DNA from: Gamarada debralockiae
Lineage: Eukaryota > Ascomycota > Leotiomycetes > Helotiales > Hyphodiscaceae
Assembly (NCBI GenBank): GCA_002803225.1
Contig: NXFV01001579.1
Location: 1 to 12,812 of the forward strand
Direction: 5' to 3'
Length of the DNA: 12,812 nucleotides
How positions within the stretch are numbered: the first letter of the stretch is position 1; each line of letters opens with the position of its first letter. A program made the position numbers and the translations under genes. The notes under the pieces are model-generated. The model was given only the letters and a program-made list of their open reading frames with translations, made no database searches and was not told the DNA's origin. Below, one piece after another: positions 1 to 7,341 of this stretch.

Positions 1-293
1 CAGGGAGGAAGAGTAAAACGCCGAATTGCAGATAGAATTAAGCCCTTGAGAAAGAAGTTAGAAGGGAATTACCCCCCCTAAAAAAGAATATAGAAGAAAC
101 CTTCTAAAAAAAAACAAGAAGGAATATAGAGAGCTATCCTCCTCTAGTCTAGTGTAATTGAATTTTAACTCTGTACTAGGGAGGCGTACAAGTCTATTAG
201 GAGAGTTTAACGGCTATTCCGAGGGTAGCAGTAATTATCTATCTGATAAGTTAGACGGCTAGACAGCCAAATAGCTAATAAAACCTATAGAAG

Positions 294-405
294 GATCTAG
301 GGTCTAGTCTAAGGAGAGAGGCTAGTCTAGAGTCTAGGGAGTCTAGCGAATCCAAGAATCTAGTTTAAGGGGCTAGTCTGACTAGTATAGAATCTAGGGA
401 ATCTA
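294..405 (+). repeat. TCTAG-rich imperfect repeat array
   Basis: The pentamer TCTAG and close variants recur many times here, in two loose units beginning near 295 and 358 (spacing about 63 bp), each with a block like GGCTAGTCT followed by AATCTAGGGA or GTCTAGGGA. In the frame from 293 the repeats read as V/I-stop alternating with G, S and R codons. If the TAG codons were originally CAG, the unit encoded a repetitive Gln-rich segment. Confidence 0.6.
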
Positions 406-1063
406 GAGTCTAGTTTAGGTATTGGCTAGAGAAGGGGCGTATATAGAGAGTATACCTATTAAGTAGTACTCTAAAGTACAAAAGAGTTTCGCTAAACTTA
501 GTTAGACGAGCAACAAAGCTTAAGCTAATATTAAAAGGCTAATACAAAATAAGTAGCTATAGGATAATATATGCAAACGCTTGCTTAAGGCGCTAATGCT
601 TAGCGTATGTATTTAACTTAAAAGAGTTAATTAACAGCTAATAAGATAGGGACAATTAGGGCTATACTAATAAAGATAGCAACAAAGGATTTGTTTATAT
701 TAGCAGAAAGAGACAATAGGGAAGGGATAATAGGAGGTTTTAATAAGACATAGATACGTAGAGGGCCGAGGCTTACTATAAAGGAGACTATAGCAAGGGC
801 TTAGGAGAGGTAACTTATAACTAAATATTGTATTTTCCCAAAGGAAGTATATTTAAAGAAGTATCTAAGAGGTATCTAAGTAGCTCTAAGTATATTGTTG
901 TAGACTGATGCCTTATCAAGAGAAAAGGAAAGGAATATTTCTTATTAAAGCCTTTATTTACCCTCTTAAGTATATATATATTCAAAAGAAGAGGTCGACC
1001 TTTGTACGTTGAAGTTAATATAGTAAAGCTAGTTTAAGAGGAGGTAATATTAAAGTTGTAAAG

Positions 1064-1082
1064 GGAAGGAAGGAAGGAAGGA
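1064..1082 (+). repeat. GGAA microsatellite
   Basis: Four full GGAA units plus a partial fifth lie in tandem within the purine-rich relic. This is a simple sequence repeat, with no function implied. Confidence 0.9.
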
Positions 1083-1117
1083 TAAGGAGTATACTCGTGG
1101 ATTAAAAGGATTGAGGA

Positions 1118-1342
1118 GTTCGACTTAAGATAAAGACGAAACTATATATACAATTAACTTAGAGTTAACTTGAGAAGGAATAAAGGAAGGGGAGGGGTTC
1201 TTGTTCGAAGATCAAAGCCGAATTAAGGATAAGAAGTATATTTAAGGGTCGAAAAGTTCGATTCGGAGTAAAGGCGGAGCTATATATATACGTAGTTAGT
1301 CTGAGGTTAACCTAAGAAGAGAGGAAAGAGAAGAAACTCCCT
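1118..1342 (+). repeat. Diverged tandem duplication, period 138 bp
   Basis: A block beginning GTTCGACTT at 1118 recurs as GTTCGATTC at 1256. Over roughly 85 bases the two copies share order and most bases: TAAAG.CG.A.CTATATATA, then .GAGTTAAC or .GAGGTTAAC, then an AAG-rich run. Many differences are C/T or G/A, as RIP would produce. The copies probably reflect an internal repeat of the dead element. Confidence 0.6.
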
Positions 1343-1585
1343 AGCGCTATTAACTATAAAAGGGATAAGAAGACGTTATAAATTAATGAAAAGGACCTTG
1401 AAGAAGTATTAGATTATTTATACAAAGGAAGGGAGTATAACTCTTAAGGAAATATGCTATAGGGTTAAAGGCTAAAGTAAGGAGATTAAAACCTATATTA
1501 AAGAACTATTAGTAATAACGACGGGAAGGAGATACTCAATTGAGCTAAAACTAGATCGAATCGATAGCGAAAGAAGGGAATTGGC

Positions 1586-1667
1586 GTTATTAATAAAGTT
1601 ATTAACAAAGTTATTAGTGAAATTAAAGTTAATTAAAGATTATTAAAGTTATTAAAGAGTTAAAGAA
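1586..1667 (+). repeat. Low-complexity AAAGTTATTA-type repeats
   Basis: Short variants of AAAGTTATTA occur about five times in tandem or near tandem (for example at 1595-1604 and 1606-1615, and again near 1646-1655). The stretch is AT-rich and C-poor. It may be replication slippage within the transposon relic. Confidence 0.6.
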
Positions 1668-1950
1668 AAGAAGTTTAAAAGCTCTTCCTTTATAGAAATT
1701 GGGAGGTAATTATAGGAGCCTAGTGAACTAATCGCGACTTGCCTACATTAATACCTAGATTATTTGCTTTGTTTAAAGGGTTTGAAAGTAATAAAGTCGA
1801 TAATATTAATATTATCAAGGGACAATCATATGATCGTAGCGGTAATTACAAGGGGGATTCTTTTGATAGAGTATTAGAGTATTAATTCTCTCCTTTATAT
1901 AATTTTCTATTTGATTTCCTTTTCTTTTAGTACTTAAGGGCAAGTATAAA

Positions 1951-2196
1951 TGTAAGGGGGGACGAATATAGTGGGGAAATCGGTCACGTTGATCGCTTAG
2001 CTGGATGTCACGTGCCAGCGGGACATAAATGGCCTTTGCAGCCAGGACAGTACTTAGATACTTACATATAATCACGTATTATATAATATAGTTTTTTACC
2101 TTGTTTTCAGATACATTTAGGTGTGCTTTTAAGCACTATGACCTTCGTTTTGCATTGTTTTTGTTTTATCCCTCACTGAGAGCACGTGCGATACAC
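1951..2196 (+). mobile_element. Possible polypurine tract and 3' LTR of a retroelement
   Basis: At 1954-1963 there is a purine run (AAGGGGGGGA) and at 1971-1979 a second one (GTGGGGAAA). Downstream at 2006 a stretch begins TGTCACGTGC, and near 2179-2196 it ends in GCACGTGCGATACA, so the ends carry TG...CA and share an inverted CACGTG core, as expected of an LTR of about 190 bp. Base composition changes here from purine-rich to T-rich. The gap between the purine tract and TGTCACG is larger than usual, and no second LTR copy lies in the window to confirm the borders. The transposase similarity on its right stops at about 2200, which supports a real junction there. Confidence 0.33.
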
Positions 2197-2199
2197 AGC

Positions 2200-3002
2200 G
2201 CAATCGGGACGCGCTTATACTCGCATTTCGATCCCTTCTACAGTATAACTACGTCTAGGCTATAACGTCGACGCATTCTCTTATAGAATAAAATGAAATG
2301 CTCTCGTAGGACTTCCTTATACCGTTCGGCCGTCATCGTGCCCCCCTTTGGAATGATGACTAATGGCCCTATATACGGCCCACAAAAACATAACTAAACT
2401 CCTACAGCTTGCCGTCCACTTTTGAACGATAGCTTAAGGTTCTTCTCAAGCTACTCCTCCCCCTTCCCTAAAGCGCGAGTAACCCAAAACACTGCGTTAT
2501 TAGCACTAGTATAGAAGGTAACTTCATCTGACTAATACATCTTATTCTAGTCCCTCCTAGCCTTCTTTTGAGCCCGACAAAAGGTACTACGCTTCTTTTT
2601 GTTAATAGGACTAATATGAGGCTTTGTGCGAGGCTTGCGCTTGGCTTTACTATGCTTCTTTAGGATTTTTCGAACAAGATTTCGACCGATTTTGACACTT
2701 GACTTACTTGGCGTAGAGAGAGTAAAAAGACTGTCTTTTGGATTCTTGTCTGTGTATCGAATAAGGGCTTGTTCTTAGCGAAGGTTAAGCTTTGGCTTTA
2801 CACTATACCGTGGCTTGTTTTTGAACTCGAAGCTAGTGTAATTCTGGTAGCAGTCAAGGATTAATCGAATAGTAGAGCGAGGGGTCTTAAATTCGCGGTG
2901 AATATTAGCGATTCTATAACTGTCCTGATATCTGTGTATAATCAAGGCCCTTTGGGCTGGAGAAAGCTCTCGACGAGAGGTTTTTGGCTTATATTTGCCC
3001 AT
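2200..3002 (-). pseudogene. Tc1/mariner transposase, RIP-inactivated and truncated
   Basis: Read on the minus strand from the ATG at 3002 (MGKYKPKTSRRELSPAQ...), one frame runs about 265 codons to near 2200 without a frameshift. The first 75 codons are open and carry the helix-turn-helix DNA-binding part (SPAQRALIIHRYQDSYRIA, then FKTPRSTIRLIL). After the stop at 2775-2777 come a Lys/Arg-rich linker, then the first catalytic Asp in SDEVTF (near 2527), and the conserved block GPLVIIPKGG / MTAERYKEVLREH. The second catalytic block, expected as VVIxxDGAxCH, reads VVIL-stop-KGSKCE, so that Asp is lost, and the third acidic residue lies in the missing part. All in-frame stops are TAA or TAG, explained by CAA/CAG or TGG hit by RIP. 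The element is dead. The subfamily is not resolved. Confidence 0.88.
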
Positions 3003-3078
3003 TTTAAGTGTGGAATTTGTATGGTTCATAGTTGAGAAGTTATGTGGGTAAGAAGTGGGGTAGTACCCTACAACACTA

Positions 3079-3092
3079 AGCCGAATTCGGCT
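3079..3092. repeat. Perfect 14-bp palindrome near the transposon end
   Basis: AGCCGAATTCGGCT is its own reverse complement. It lies about 35 bp inside the inferred end of the Tc1/mariner element and about 75 bp before the transposase start. It could be an internal transposase-binding site or chance. Confidence 0.7.
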
Positions 3093-3127
3093 GATAAGAT
3101 AACGAACACTTGCCGGAACAGGTTGTA

Positions 3128-3860
3128 CGTCCCTCATGCAATCAACCTCTTACATTCTCTGACAAAAACAACAGCGCCACGAAGCTTGGGATGTCTGGTA
3201 ATATCCATGTGCCAATTTCGATTCCTAGAGATCCATATCAACGAGTCTCCATTCCATGATACTGTCATCAACGATTACGGACAGGAAAAGAGAATTTCCT
3301 AGATTCGGGCTGCTGTTTTGGACAAGAAATTCGCAGAGTGGCTGTTGCTGGAGCTCTCTCTGAGGATCTCTATGGAACCGATTTGACACCTGAGTTCTTT
3401 GATCTGGGGTATAAGTTGTTCAATGATAAGAGCTCTTTGAAAAGTACATTCATCAGAGCGGGATGTCTTGGAACCATCGTTTGAGCTCCATGAGTCTTTA
3501 AGTGGCAAAATCGACATCACATACGCATCCGCGATCCTTCATCTATTCGAATATGAAGCCTAGGTGCAGGCATGTAAGCAGATCGTCAAGCTGCTGCGGG
3601 ACGAGAGGGGTCTATGCTGTTAGGATTGCAGGTTGCGAACGTCGAGTCTGGAGATTCGATTCACAAGAGTTCTATCACTGGAAAGATGTTTAGACACAAT
3701 ATTGAGAGCTTTAAGAAGCTTTGGGATGAAGTTTGGGCAGTTGACGGCACGAAATGGAGGGTTGAGGGACATTATCCGAGTCGTCATACTGAGGAAGGCT
3801 ATTGAAGGTTTGGATGATCCGAATAGCCGGTGGTTGAGATTCTGTGTGATTAGAGAATGA
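3128..3860 (+). pseudogene. SAM-dependent methyltransferase pseudogene (secondary-metabolite type)
   Basis: Joining pieces from all three forward frames gives a recognisable class I methyltransferase of the roughly 280-aa fungal type often found in polyketide and meroterpenoid clusters. Visible in order: RHEAWDVW-stop-YPC (from 3175), [16 protein letters not shown] (3210), the SAM-binding motif I region [15 protein letters not shown] (around 3293), [39 protein letters not shown] (3462), ASAILHLFEYEA-stop-VQACKQ, GLQVANVESGD (3620), MFRHNIESFKKLWDEV, and the C-terminus PNSRWLRFCVIRE with its stop at 3858-3860. Frame changes fall near 3210, 3267, 3460, 3608 and 3800. In-frame stops are TAA at 3199 and TAG at 3561. 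The first 35-40 codons are absent: homology begins beside the TA that bounds the Tc1 element. Damage is mostly indels, unlike the stop-only damage in the transposons. The living enzyme would have transferred a methyl group from SAM to a small-molecule O (or C/N) acceptor in the cytosol. Confidence 0.88.
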
Positions 3861-4574
3861 AATCACAGGTAATTAGTCCTGTGGGCTACAAGTATATCTT
3901 CGATTGAGGATTAGTATTGACATGGAACATTTTGACGGCGATTTCAGATCCGGGAAGGGATTGACTTGTCACTGAATGGAGGTTGAGAAGGTCTGTATTC
4001 AAGTACAACGTCTCGAGTTTGGATCGTGCCTGCAATCATGCAACAGGCACGAGGATGAAGCAATCACAGAATCACAGTTCTGGGATGCGGTTAGCAGCGT
4101 TTGGTGTTCCTACAATATTACCTCAGGTCTAAGGCCAAAACATGATTCTCACATAGCCTTTTCAGGCATCAAGAGCTGGACACAGCCCCTGATACTCTGG
4201 ATTTTTTCCAAAGAAATTTTCGTTTTCACAAACTCATCCAAAAAGCTCCGCGTGCTCTACCATCTCTCCGTCTCAACAATTTTTTTGCCAAGAAAGGTAC
4301 AATTATGCATCAAACATTGAAGTAGAATATATCTGGAACGAAAAGCCCCGCGAACGGAGGTGCTGATCAACGCTAGCCAGACTTTTGGCATAGCGGGGTC
4401 TTTGATTCACCAAGCTCCAAAAGGTAACTCGAAATTCTTCTATCTTTCTTTTCAAACTTTTTTCAATTTTGCTTTTGATCCTGCGCCGTCCTCTCGCAGG
4501 AGATCTTCAATTGACTGGGACGTTCCTTCCATATTGACTGGGTAGCACGCACTTCCATTTGCAACTCAGTCAAA
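3861..4574 (+). other. Intergenic region and MFS promoter
   Basis: No gene is supported here. A small inverted repeat (CACAGG 3864-3869, CCTGTG 3878-3883) follows the methyltransferase stop, and a second (CGTGCCTG 4025-4032, CAGGCACG 4044-4051) lies further on. The last 140 bp are C+T-rich on the plus strand (about 4436-4500), common in fungal core promoters, and the A-rich CAGTCAAAATGG context directly precedes the transporter start. A forward open stretch of 114 codons at 3976-4320 resembles nothing I know and is probably chance. Confidence 0.6.
4346..4398. promoter_or_regulatory. Inverted pair of CreA/Mig1-like GC boxes
   Basis: CCCCGC at 4346-4351 and GCGGGG at 4393-4398 face each other about 180-230 bp before the transporter ATG. 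Both fit the CreA consensus SYGGRG, and paired sites are typical of functional carbon-catabolite repression in filamentous fungi. The flanking bases also pair (AAAG.CCCCGC with GCGGGGTCTTT), so it could equally be a plain inverted repeat. The assignment is by motif only. Confidence 0.25.
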
Positions 4575-6397
4575 ATGGCAGACGTCGATGACAAAAGTCT
4601 AGATGTTGTTGACCTCCCCGAGGACCCCGCACCACGGGGGAAGAGTTCCAATTCGAATGTTGAAGCTGCGGTCGACGAGGTTGACATTGCGAGAATTGAG
4701 AAAGTATACAAGTAAGAATACTATCCTTCAGACTACAAGCTCAATTGACTGATATGTCTCAGGAAAATTGACCGCCGTATAATTCCAGGTACAATCACCG
4801 AACCGCCAAATCTTCACAGATCTGATGTTCAACAGCGTTCTGGATCCTATACTTCCTCTGCTCTGCCATTCGTTCCAATGTCGGCCTCGCACAAACAATG
4901 AACGAATCCTCAGATCATGATCTCGAACAAGTCCTTCATTTAACCGCTAAGCAGACTTCGACAGCTCTTGCCCTCTTCTACGTTGCCTACGTCGTCTTCG
5001 ATTTCCCCTCAAACTTAATAATGACCAGACTCAGTCCAAGAGTGTGGATGGCTCGAATTGTGCTTGCCGTTGGAATTATAGGGGCTTGTTTTGCTGCGGT
5101 CAAGGCTGCTTGGAGCTTATAGTAAGAAAATAATTGCTGTCTTGCTCGTATACCTGCTGATGTACGTGATAGTCTTTTACGTTTCCTTCTCGGCGTGGTA
5201 GTCGCTGGCATGTGGCCAGGGATGGCTTACTACCTTACTCTTTTCTATCCTCCATCAAGGACCGGAAAGCGAATTGGTTATTATTTCACAGCATCTCAAG
5301 TATCCGCAGCCGTGGTTGGTTTGGTGTCTGCCGGATTTCAGAAAATGGATGGACTAGGTGGTCTAGTCGGATTCCAGTGGATGTTTCTGCTGTACGGCCT
5401 TTGTGGTGTAGTCCTTGGGTTCGTTCTTCTTTGGTGGCTTCCAGACCGTCCACTTCCTCCTGGGCAGGAGCGAGTTCGTAACGGGCTCTTGAAGTGGCTA
5501 CCTGCCACTCCGCCAGTTCTGAAAGGCGAAGATGCCGAGATCCACTACCAGGATCTCACTAGAGTCTATCATCCAAGACCATGGGGCTTCAGAGATCTGA
5601 CTAACGTCCTGATCGATTGGCGTCTTTGGCCTCTAGTTCTGATGTATTTCGGGGTCGTAGGGGTTGGAATTGGAACGCAATTGTATGCAACAGTCATAAT
5701 TTCTGGGATCAACCCAAAGTTCTCCGGAATTACTCTGAGCTTGCTGTCCGCACCAATCTGGGTCGTAAGTTTTGCCCCCATGCTGAGAGAGGAGCCAGTA
5801 GAAAGCTAACCATACCAGATGGATCTCATTGCCATTCTCATCGTGACCCCTATCTCCGATCGTTTCCACCGTCACCGCGCAGTCTTCTTCTCCGCTGCAG
5901 TCTGCATCCAAATTGCTGGCCTCTTGATAACTACGTTTGCACCACGAGCTCAACCCTGGGCTAGGTATGGAGGTCTTCTCATGGTGGGCTTTGGGCTCGG
6001 TCCAACAGTCCCCATTTGTATGACTTGGACGAACGAGATCTTCCAACGCCGGCACGGGGAGGTTGGCGTAGCAGCAGCATCAGCCCTGGTATCTGGACTT
6101 GGAAACCTTGGAAGCATCATGACAACATACGCATTGTACACTGGTTGGCCGGGGGATGCGAAGAAAGGCCCACATCAGTATCGAAAGAGCAACTTGACCA
6201 TGATTGGTATCCTCTGTCTCAGCATTCTGAGTAGCTTTGTCATGACGCTCCTGCTAAATTTTGTTGGAAATCAGCCAAGCAACAAGATTCTCAGCAGTGG
6301 TAGCTCGGCCACCGAGGGCGCTGACGAGTTCCAAGATGGGGCTGCAAGACGCGAGTTGCAGCAACGAGGTTTCGGGAGAATGTGGTGGAGCAAGTAG
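4575..6397 (+). CDS. MFS transporter, anion:cation symporter (Dal5/Tna1-like) type
   Basis: Five exons: 4575-4711, 4763-4788, 4836-5121, 5173-5764, 5819-6397. The four introns (51, 47, 51 and 54 nt) all have GT-AG borders, and the last carries the branch motif GCTAAC. The spliced frame gives 539 aa, normal for the family. Residues 1-45 are a hydrophilic cytosolic tail. VYKKIDRRIIP at 44-54 is the lead-in to helix 1 typical of anion:cation symporters, followed by SNVGLAQTMN (68-77), YVVFDFPSNLIMTRLSPRVW (helix 2 and the helix 2-3 loop, 106-125) and LLRFLLGVVVAGMWPGMAYY (helix 4, 151-170). About twelve hydrophobic segments are seen, with a long polar loop after helix 6 (about 240-280). It should sit in the plasma membrane and move a small organic anion or vitamin-like acid with protons. 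The substrate is not predictable. Exon 2 encodes only 8-9 residues but is required to restore RRIIP-AFWILY. Its neighbours suggest import or export for a metabolite pathway. Confidence 0.95.
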
Positions 6398-6592
6398 GCT
6401 CCTCATTTCTCCGTATATCCATAAAAGAGGGATCTTCAACAGACGATTTTGAGGGCCGTGAGAGCTTGGGTGGAAGGTGATTTCCTTGTCGTCTCTACGG
6501 GAAGCTCAACCTTCTACTGGTTTGAATTTTGGATTGGATTTGCATTTGATTTCAGCGATGATACCCATTCAGCGTTTGTATATGCTATCATT

Positions 6593-6610
6593 CGAGGGCC
6601 ACTGCCCTCG
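6593..6610. repeat. Short perfect hairpin
   Basis: CGAGGGC (6593-6599) and GCCCTCG (6604-6610) form a GC-rich 7-bp stem with a 4-nt CACT loop about 200 bp after the transporter stop. It could affect the 3' end of the transcript. Chance occurrence is possible. Confidence 0.6.
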
Positions 6611-6615
6611 ACCAC

Positions 6616-6689
6616 GACAATGCCTTTCTGCGCTATCGTTGGGACGGCGTATGGAACTGAGGCGGTACCGTGACAATGCTCTGCGCTAT
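6616..6689 (+). repeat. Short direct repeat pair
   Basis: GACAATGCCTTTCTGCGCTAT (6616-6636, written here as one 21-base unit split GACAATGCC / TTTCTGCGCTAT) recurs as GACAATGCTCTGCGCTAT at 6672-6689 with a 3-nt deletion. Spacing is 56 bp. No function is known. Confidence 0.6.
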
Positions 6690-7341
6690 TATAGGACCGT
6701 CTCGTGGGATTTGATTTTAGAATACATGATTGCATAAAAATAGATGATAGAGTGTGAATACGAATTTGCATTCGAACAACCTTACCAGTATACCGCTTGT
6801 GGCTTTTTGTGATGTGTAAGCAGATAAAAAACTAGTTATCCGGCATGGGTTGAACCTCCCAATTTAGGAAGACTCCATTTTCGCCTCTGGCAGCAATATG
6901 TCGTTTACGCCAATTGCAAGACTTTTGGCGAAGTACAGAGGCACATATCACTCTAGGTAGCCTATAAGACCGTGAGAGACGTGCATATCTTAACCTTGTT
7001 GAAAACCAGCGTAAGAAAGCCCATTTATGCACTCCCAATCTGTGGGTGAGAGATGACTCACGATTGCTTGTAACCTTCTTCATTGAGACTAGCTCTTACG
7101 TCGATTTTTGATCGTTTGGGATCTATAAGAGCCCGAAGTCCTCGAGTTTGAGCTGCGTTGCTTTCTCTTCTCTAAAATATCAAGAGCTACCTATTCTAAG
7201 TGAACCCCAATTTTCTGCAATACAGCAATAGTGACACTAAGTATATCAGCTATAAGTGAAGCTCTCGTGACTTTTTAATCTTACTTTTTCAAATTCTAAA
7301 AGTCTGAAGGCCCGTCGCCCATCAATTCCATCAGCATTGAA

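Larger units (their letters stand above)
1..1950 (+). mobile_element. Degenerate, RIP-like transposon relic (no intact gene)
   Basis: No long open frame exists on either strand. The plus strand is purine-rich and C-poor, and the dinucleotide TA is extremely common while CA and TG are scarce, which is the signature expected when RIP turns CpA into TpA on both strands. In the frame starting at 293, the 42 codons up to 418 contain nine TAG stops and no TAA or TGA. Most would become Gln codons (CAG) if C-to-T were undone, so this was probably a Gln-rich coding stretch of a transposon read on the plus strand. Further right the frame is unclear. I could not recognise reverse transcriptase, integrase or a chromodomain by eye, so the element class is open. 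The purine tract and LTR-like sequence after it favour an LTR retroelement in plus orientation. Confidence 0.55.
2197..3127 (-). mobile_element. Truncated Tc1/mariner-type DNA transposon
   Basis: The body is the minus-strand transposase pseudogene described separately. On its 5' side (higher coordinates) about 120 bp of untranslated end sequence leads to a TA dinucleotide at 3126-3127, after which methyltransferase-like sequence begins. Tc1/mariner elements insert at TA, so 3126-3127 is the likely insertion site and the minus-strand end CAACCTGTTCCGGCAAGTG is a candidate terminal inverted repeat. The opposite end is missing: similarity stops at about 2200 where the LTR-like sequence starts, so the second terminal repeat and the last third of the transposase are not here. 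Confidence 0.75.
6398..7341 (+). other. Intergenic region, no supported gene
   Basis: This spacer holds the 3' UTR of the transporter and the promoter of the acyltransferase. I see short open stretches on both strands (plus 6449-6737; minus 6832-7083, 83 codons with a true ATG, Arg/Trp-rich), none with a recognisable motif, intron pattern or signal peptide. A 7-bp-stem hairpin and a pair of short direct repeats are listed separately. Just before the acyltransferase ATG the sequence is CATCAGCATTGAAATGG, a reasonable start context. Confidence 0.6.

Noticed and set aside
294..405. CRISPR-like array (repeats with spacers)
   Set aside because: Repeats are short, irregular and without unique spacers, and the genome is fungal.
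1815..2075. Minus-strand 86-codon frame over the LTR-like region
   Set aside because: It spans the purine tract and putative LTR start and has no protein family features. It is better explained as non-coding retroelement sequence.
3976..4320. Forward 114-codon frame between the pseudogene and the transporter
   Set aside because: No motif or homology recognised and no coding-like composition. It lies in the likely promoter region.
5633..6055. Minus-strand open frame of 140 codons
   Set aside because: It is antisense to transporter exons 4 and 5 and crosses a supported intron.
6843..6860. tRNA T-arm-like sequence (GGGTTGAACCTCCC)
   Set aside because: No acceptor, D or anticodon arms could be built around it on either strand.
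6832..7083. Minus-strand 83-codon frame in the spacer before the acyltransferase
   Set aside because: It has a true ATG but an Arg/Ser-rich sequence without any known motif or adjoining exon. Too weak for a gene call.
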